A stretch of 17,332 nucleotides of DNA from NCBI GenBank assembly GCA_900321195.1, contig ONVG01000006.1, positions 1-17,332 on the forward strand. Reading direction: 5' to 3'. Below, in pieces: positions 14,431 to 17,332 of the stretch. Below the pieces are notes generated by a model. The model ran no database searches, had not been told where the DNA came from, and worked only from the letters and a program-made list of their open reading frames with translations. The DNA is from an uncultured Eubacteriales bacterium (GTDB taxonomy: Bacteria; Bacillota; Clostridia; Oscillospirales; Acutalibacteraceae). A program made the position numbers and the translations under genes. The stretch's first letter is position 1. The number at the start of each line of letters is the position of its first letter.

Positions 14431-15357
14431 ATGAAATTATTCGATCTTCACTGTGACACGCTTTACCGGGTATATACCGAAAAAAGCACATTTTTCAATG
14501 ACAGCTTTCATATATCGTTCAATAAGTCAAAGGGTATATTGCCTTATATACAGTGCTTTGCGGTATGGATACCGGATGAATACAGGGGAGAGGCAGCGCT
14601 TGAGCTTTTTAAGGGCTGTGTTGAAAAGCTTGACGAACAGCTTGCGGGTACGGATATTATCCGATGCAGGAACAATGATGATATAAAGTATGCTGCCGAA
14701 AAAGGAAAAAACGGCGCAGTTCTTACTGTCGAGGGCGGTGCGGTCCTTGCGGGAAAAATTGAAAATATCGGACTTCTCAAAAAAGAGGGAGTCAGGATGA
14801 TGACTCTCACCTGGAACGGCAGCAACGAGCTTGGCGACGGTGTAGGAGCCGCAAATGCAAAAGGTCTTAATGCTTTCGGACGTGAAGTCGTTAAGGAAAT
14901 GGAAAAACAGGGCATAGTCGTCGATATCTCACACGCAAGTGAGAGGATGTTCTATGATGTTGCCGAAATATCCGAAAAGCCCTTTGCCGCTTCGCATTCC
15001 GATGCAAAAGCCGTTTCACCTCACAGAAGAAACCTTACCGATGAGCAGTTTGGCGTCATCAGAGACAGGGGCGGAATAGTGGGATTAAATTTTTGTGTAG
15101 ATTTTCTTAATAAAACAGCGACAAAAGCGAAAATGTATGATATAATAAGAAACGCAGAGCATTTTCTGTCACTCGGAGGAGAAAAAACTCTTGCTGTAGG
15201 CGGAGATCTTGACGGAGCGGATATACCGTCGGATATGAGAGGTATAGAATCTCTTCCCGAACTCTATGAAATGTTCTTGCACCACAACTACAGCGAATCG
15301 CTTGTTGATGATATATTCTTCAACAATGCGTTCCGTTTCTTTGAAAAACAAGAATGA
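14431..15357 (+). CDS. Membrane dipeptidase family (M19) zinc dipeptidase
   Basis: This 308-aa metallopeptidase is of the renal dipeptidase family, hydrolysing dipeptides (some members take D-amino acids or beta-lactam-like substrates). The ligand pattern is complete: H7 and D9 in DLHCD, E101 in VEGGAV, H168 in VDISHAS, and H189 in AASHSD. R200 (HRRNLTDEQ) and GGDLDGAD (257-264) match the active-site region. There is no signal peptide, so the protein is probably cytoplasmic despite the family name. The ATG at 14431 is 7 bases from GTGAGG; an ATG at 14425 is too close to it. It lies 19 bases before thrC, so the two probably share a transcript. Confidence 0.93.
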   Translation: MKLFDLHCDTLYRVYTEKSTFFNDSFHISFNKSKGILPYIQCFAVWIPDEYRGEAALELFKGCVEKLDEQLAGTDIIRCRNNDDIKYAAEKGKNGAVLTVEGGAVLAGKIENIGLLKKEGVRMMTLTWNGSNELGDGVGAANAKGLNAFGREVVKEMEKQGIVVDISHASERMFYDVAEISEKPFAASHSDAKAVSPHRRNLTDEQFGVIRDRGGIVGLNFCVDFLNKTATKAKMYDIIRNAEHFLSLGGEKTLAVGGDLDGADIPSDMRGIESLPELYEMFLHHNYSESLVDDIFFNNAFRFFEKQE

Positions 15358-15376
15358 AAAGAAAGAAGGCAGTTTT

Positions 15377-16882
15377 ATGAATTACAACAGCACAAGAGAC
15401 AAAAGTAAGGTAGTAAGCGCAGCTCAGGCTATAGCTCAGGGCATCTCGGACGAGGGCGGACTTTTTGTACCGCAGTCCTTGCCGAAATATACTCTTGATG
15501 ATATCAAGGCGCTTTCAGAAACAGACTACAGAGGCAGAGCAAAGAAAATATTTGCAGATTTCCTCGGTGACTTTACAGAGCAGGAAATAAACGAGAGCGT
15601 AGACGCAGCTTATACCGCAGAAAAATTCGGTTCAGATGATCCGGCTCCTATCTCATATATCGAGAGCGGAAATACAAAGATGTCTGTTCTTGAACTCTGG
15701 CACGGTCCTACATGTGCATTCAAGGATATGGCGCTCCAGATACTTCCTCACCTTCTTACAAAGTCAGTAAAGAAAGTTTACAGCGGCAAAGAGGCTGTTA
15801 TTCTTGTTGCAACGAGCGGCGATACGGGCAAGGCAGCGCTTGAAGGCTTCAAAGATGTTGACGGCACAAAGATAATGGTATTCTATCCCGTTAACGGCGT
15901 AAGCCCGATGCAGAAGCGTCAGATGGCTACACAGAAGGGCAATAACGTAAGCGTAGCTGCAATAGAGGGCAACTTTGACGACGCTCAGACAGGCGTAAAG
16001 AAGATATTCACAAATGCGGATATAAAGGCAAAGCTTGCAGAGAACAACATGCTTTTCTCAAGCGCAAACTCTATCAACTGGGGCAGACTTCTTCCGCAGG
16101 TAGTATATTATTTTTCCGCATACTGCGATATGCTCAAAGAGGGAAAGATAGCTCTGGGCGATAAGATAAATGTTGTTGTTCCTACAGGCAACTTCGGAAA
16201 TATACTTGCATCATACTATGCAATGAATATGGGACTTCCGATAAAGAAGTTCATCTGCGCATCAAACTCAAACAACGTGCTTACAGACTTCATAAAGACA
16301 GGCACATACGATAAAAAGAGAAAGTTCTATACAACTATATCTCCGTCAATGGATATACTTGTTTCGAGCAACCTTGAAAGACTTCTCTATCACCTTACTG
16401 ACGGCAATGCCGAAAAGATAGCAGGCTGGATGAAGCAGCTTTCGGAGAACGGCGAATATACAGTTGACGAGGATGTAAAGGCAAAGCTTGGCGAGTTGTT
16501 CTACGGCGGTTACTGTGATGATGAGAACACAAAGAAAACTATCGGTGATATGTACAAAAACGAGAATTATCTCTGTGATACACATACGGCTGTTGCAGTA
16601 AATGTATATCAGCAGTATGTTGAGGAAACAAACGATACGACAGCGGCAGTTATCGCGTCTACCGCAAGTCCTTATAAGTTTGCAAAGAGCGTTCTTGAAG
16701 CTGTTTCCGATAAGGAGCTTCCGGATGATGAGTTTGCAATGACAGAGTTCCTTTCCGCCGAAACAAAGACTCCTGTTCCTGCTCCGCTTGCATCACTTAA
16801 AGATGCTGAAGTAAGATTTACTCTTGAATGCAGTGTTGATGCTATGCCGAAAACAGTTCTTGACGGTCTTGGTATAAACTGA
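15377..16882 (+). CDS. thrC: Threonine synthase
   Basis: This 501-aa PLP enzyme converts O-phospho-L-homoserine to L-threonine, the last step of threonine synthesis. It is of the long type. K116 in HGPTCAFKDMAL forms the PLP Schiff base. TSGDTGKAA (147-155) binds the cofactor phosphate. SANSINWGRLLPQ, PTGNFGN and the HTAVAV segment are conserved. The ATG at 15377 has a GAAGG site upstream; the longer frame starting inside the dipeptidase gene adds unrelated residues and is rejected. No thrB or hom lies next to it, and I see no T-box or riboswitch ahead of it; expression likely comes from the dipeptidase promoter. Confidence 0.96.
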   Translation: MNYNSTRDKSKVVSAAQAIAQGISDEGGLFVPQSLPKYTLDDIKALSETDYRGRAKKIFADFLGDFTEQEINESVDAAYTAEKFGSDDPAPISYIESGNTKMSVLELWHGPTCAFKDMALQILPHLLTKSVKKVYSGKEAVILVATSGDTGKAALEGFKDVDGTKIMVFYPVNGVSPMQKRQMATQKGNNVSVAAIEGNFDDAQTGVKKIFTNADIKAKLAENNMLFSSANSINWGRLLPQVVYYFSAYCDMLKEGKIALGDKINVVVPTGNFGNILASYYAMNMGLPIKKFICASNSNNVLTDFIKTGTYDKKRKFYTTISPSMDILVSSNLERLLYHLTDGNAEKIAGWMKQLSENGEYTVDEDVKAKLGELFYGGYCDDENTKKTIGDMYKNENYLCDTHTAVAVNVYQQYVEETNDTTAAVIASTASPYKFAKSVLEAVSDKELPDDEFAMTEFLSAETKTPVPAPLASLKDAEVRFTLECSVDAMPKTVLDGLGIN

Positions 16883-16883
16883 T

Positions 16884-17332
16884 ATGGCTGTTTATGCTAT
16901 AGCAGACCTTCACCTTTCATTCGGTACGGATAAGCCTATGGACGTTTTCAGCGGCTGGACGAACTATACCGAAAGGATAAAAAACAACTGGCAAAAGCTT
17001 ATCGGGGAAAATGATACCGTAGTAATAGCAGGAGATGTTTCATGGGCAATGAAGCTCAGCGAAACAGACGCAGACTTTCGCTTTATCCATTCTCTGAACG
17101 GACATAAAATAATACTGAAGGGCAACCATGATTACTGGTGGTCAACAAAAGCAAAGATGGATAAATATATAGCCGAAAAGGGCTTTGACAGCATATCCAT
17201 ACTTCACAATAATTACTATGCGGCAGACGGGATTGCTCTTTGCGGTTCAAGAGGCTGGTTCTATGATGCCGAGGAGGATGCGGATAAGCTCATACTGAAC
17301 AGAGAGGTAGGCAGGCTCAGAATGTCCATTGA
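16884..17332 (+). CDS. Metallophosphoesterase (calcineurin-like), 5' part
   Basis: The first 149 codons are visible and the frame runs off the right edge. The calcineurin-like phosphoesterase motifs are clear: D8-x-H10 (ADLHLSFG), GD at D51 (VIAGDVSWAM), and GNHD at 80-83 followed by YWW. A later GSRGWFYDAEED resembles small YkuE/ICC-type phosphohydrolases. The substrate cannot be told. The ATG begins one base after the thrC stop, with only a weak ribosome binding site in the thrC end, suggesting translational coupling. Confidence 0.9.
   Translation, partial: MAVYAIADLHLSFGTDKPMDVFSGWTNYTERIKNNWQKLIGENDTVVIAGDVSWAMKLSETDADFRFIHSLNGHKIILKGNHDYWWSTKAKMDKYIAEKGFDSISILHNNYYAADGIALCGSRGWFYDAEEDADKLILNREVGRLRMSI

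Overview
This window looks like chromosomal DNA of a low-to-moderate-GC Firmicute, most likely a Ruminococcus-like Clostridia member. The reasons are the long S12 form with a Firmicutes-type insertion, strong AGGAGG ribosome binding sites, promoters with a TGn/TRTGn extended -10, intrinsic terminators, and the clostridial gene order rplS - signal peptidase - rbgA - rnhB - yraN. The genus is an inference. I see no phage, IS element, CRISPR array, tRNA or rRNA.

Layout. Positions 1-113 hold the 3' end of an unidentified plus-strand gene, which meets nfnB at a bidirectional terminator. Positions 211-2456 (minus) encode nfnA-nfnB, an electron-bifurcating ferredoxin:NADP(H) oxidoreductase. A 494-bp AT-rich divergent region then holds a perfect-consensus promoter for an AraC/cupin regulator (2951-3841). 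Next is a GC-rich repeat patch, followed by the str operon rpsL-rpsG-fusA and then tuf (4224-8791). This operon has a strong promoter, a hairpin at the predicted transcript start, hairpins between genes, and a second promoter at tuf embedded in a large dyad. A stand-alone four-helix membrane protein with an acidic disordered N-terminus follows (8967-10595).

From 10657 there is a second housekeeping cluster: rplS with a structured leader, a degenerate signal-peptidase paralogue, a normal lepB, rbgA, rnhB and yraN. The last three are tightly packed or overlapping. The window closes with an M19 dipeptidase, thrC and the start of a metallophosphoesterase.

Function. Most of the window serves translation: ribosomal proteins S12, S7 and L19, elongation factors G and Tu, and the 50S assembly GTPase RbgA. 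Around this lie protein secretion, RNA/DNA hybrid removal, redox balancing (Nfn), threonine synthesis and dipeptide turnover. The most unusual items are the catalytically degenerate signal-peptidase twin, the dyad spanning the tuf promoter, the alternative pairings in the rplS leader, the palindrome inside the araC promoter spacer, the tandem 27-bp GC-rich repeat, and the duplicated-module membrane protein. I found no clearly new defence or mobile system.
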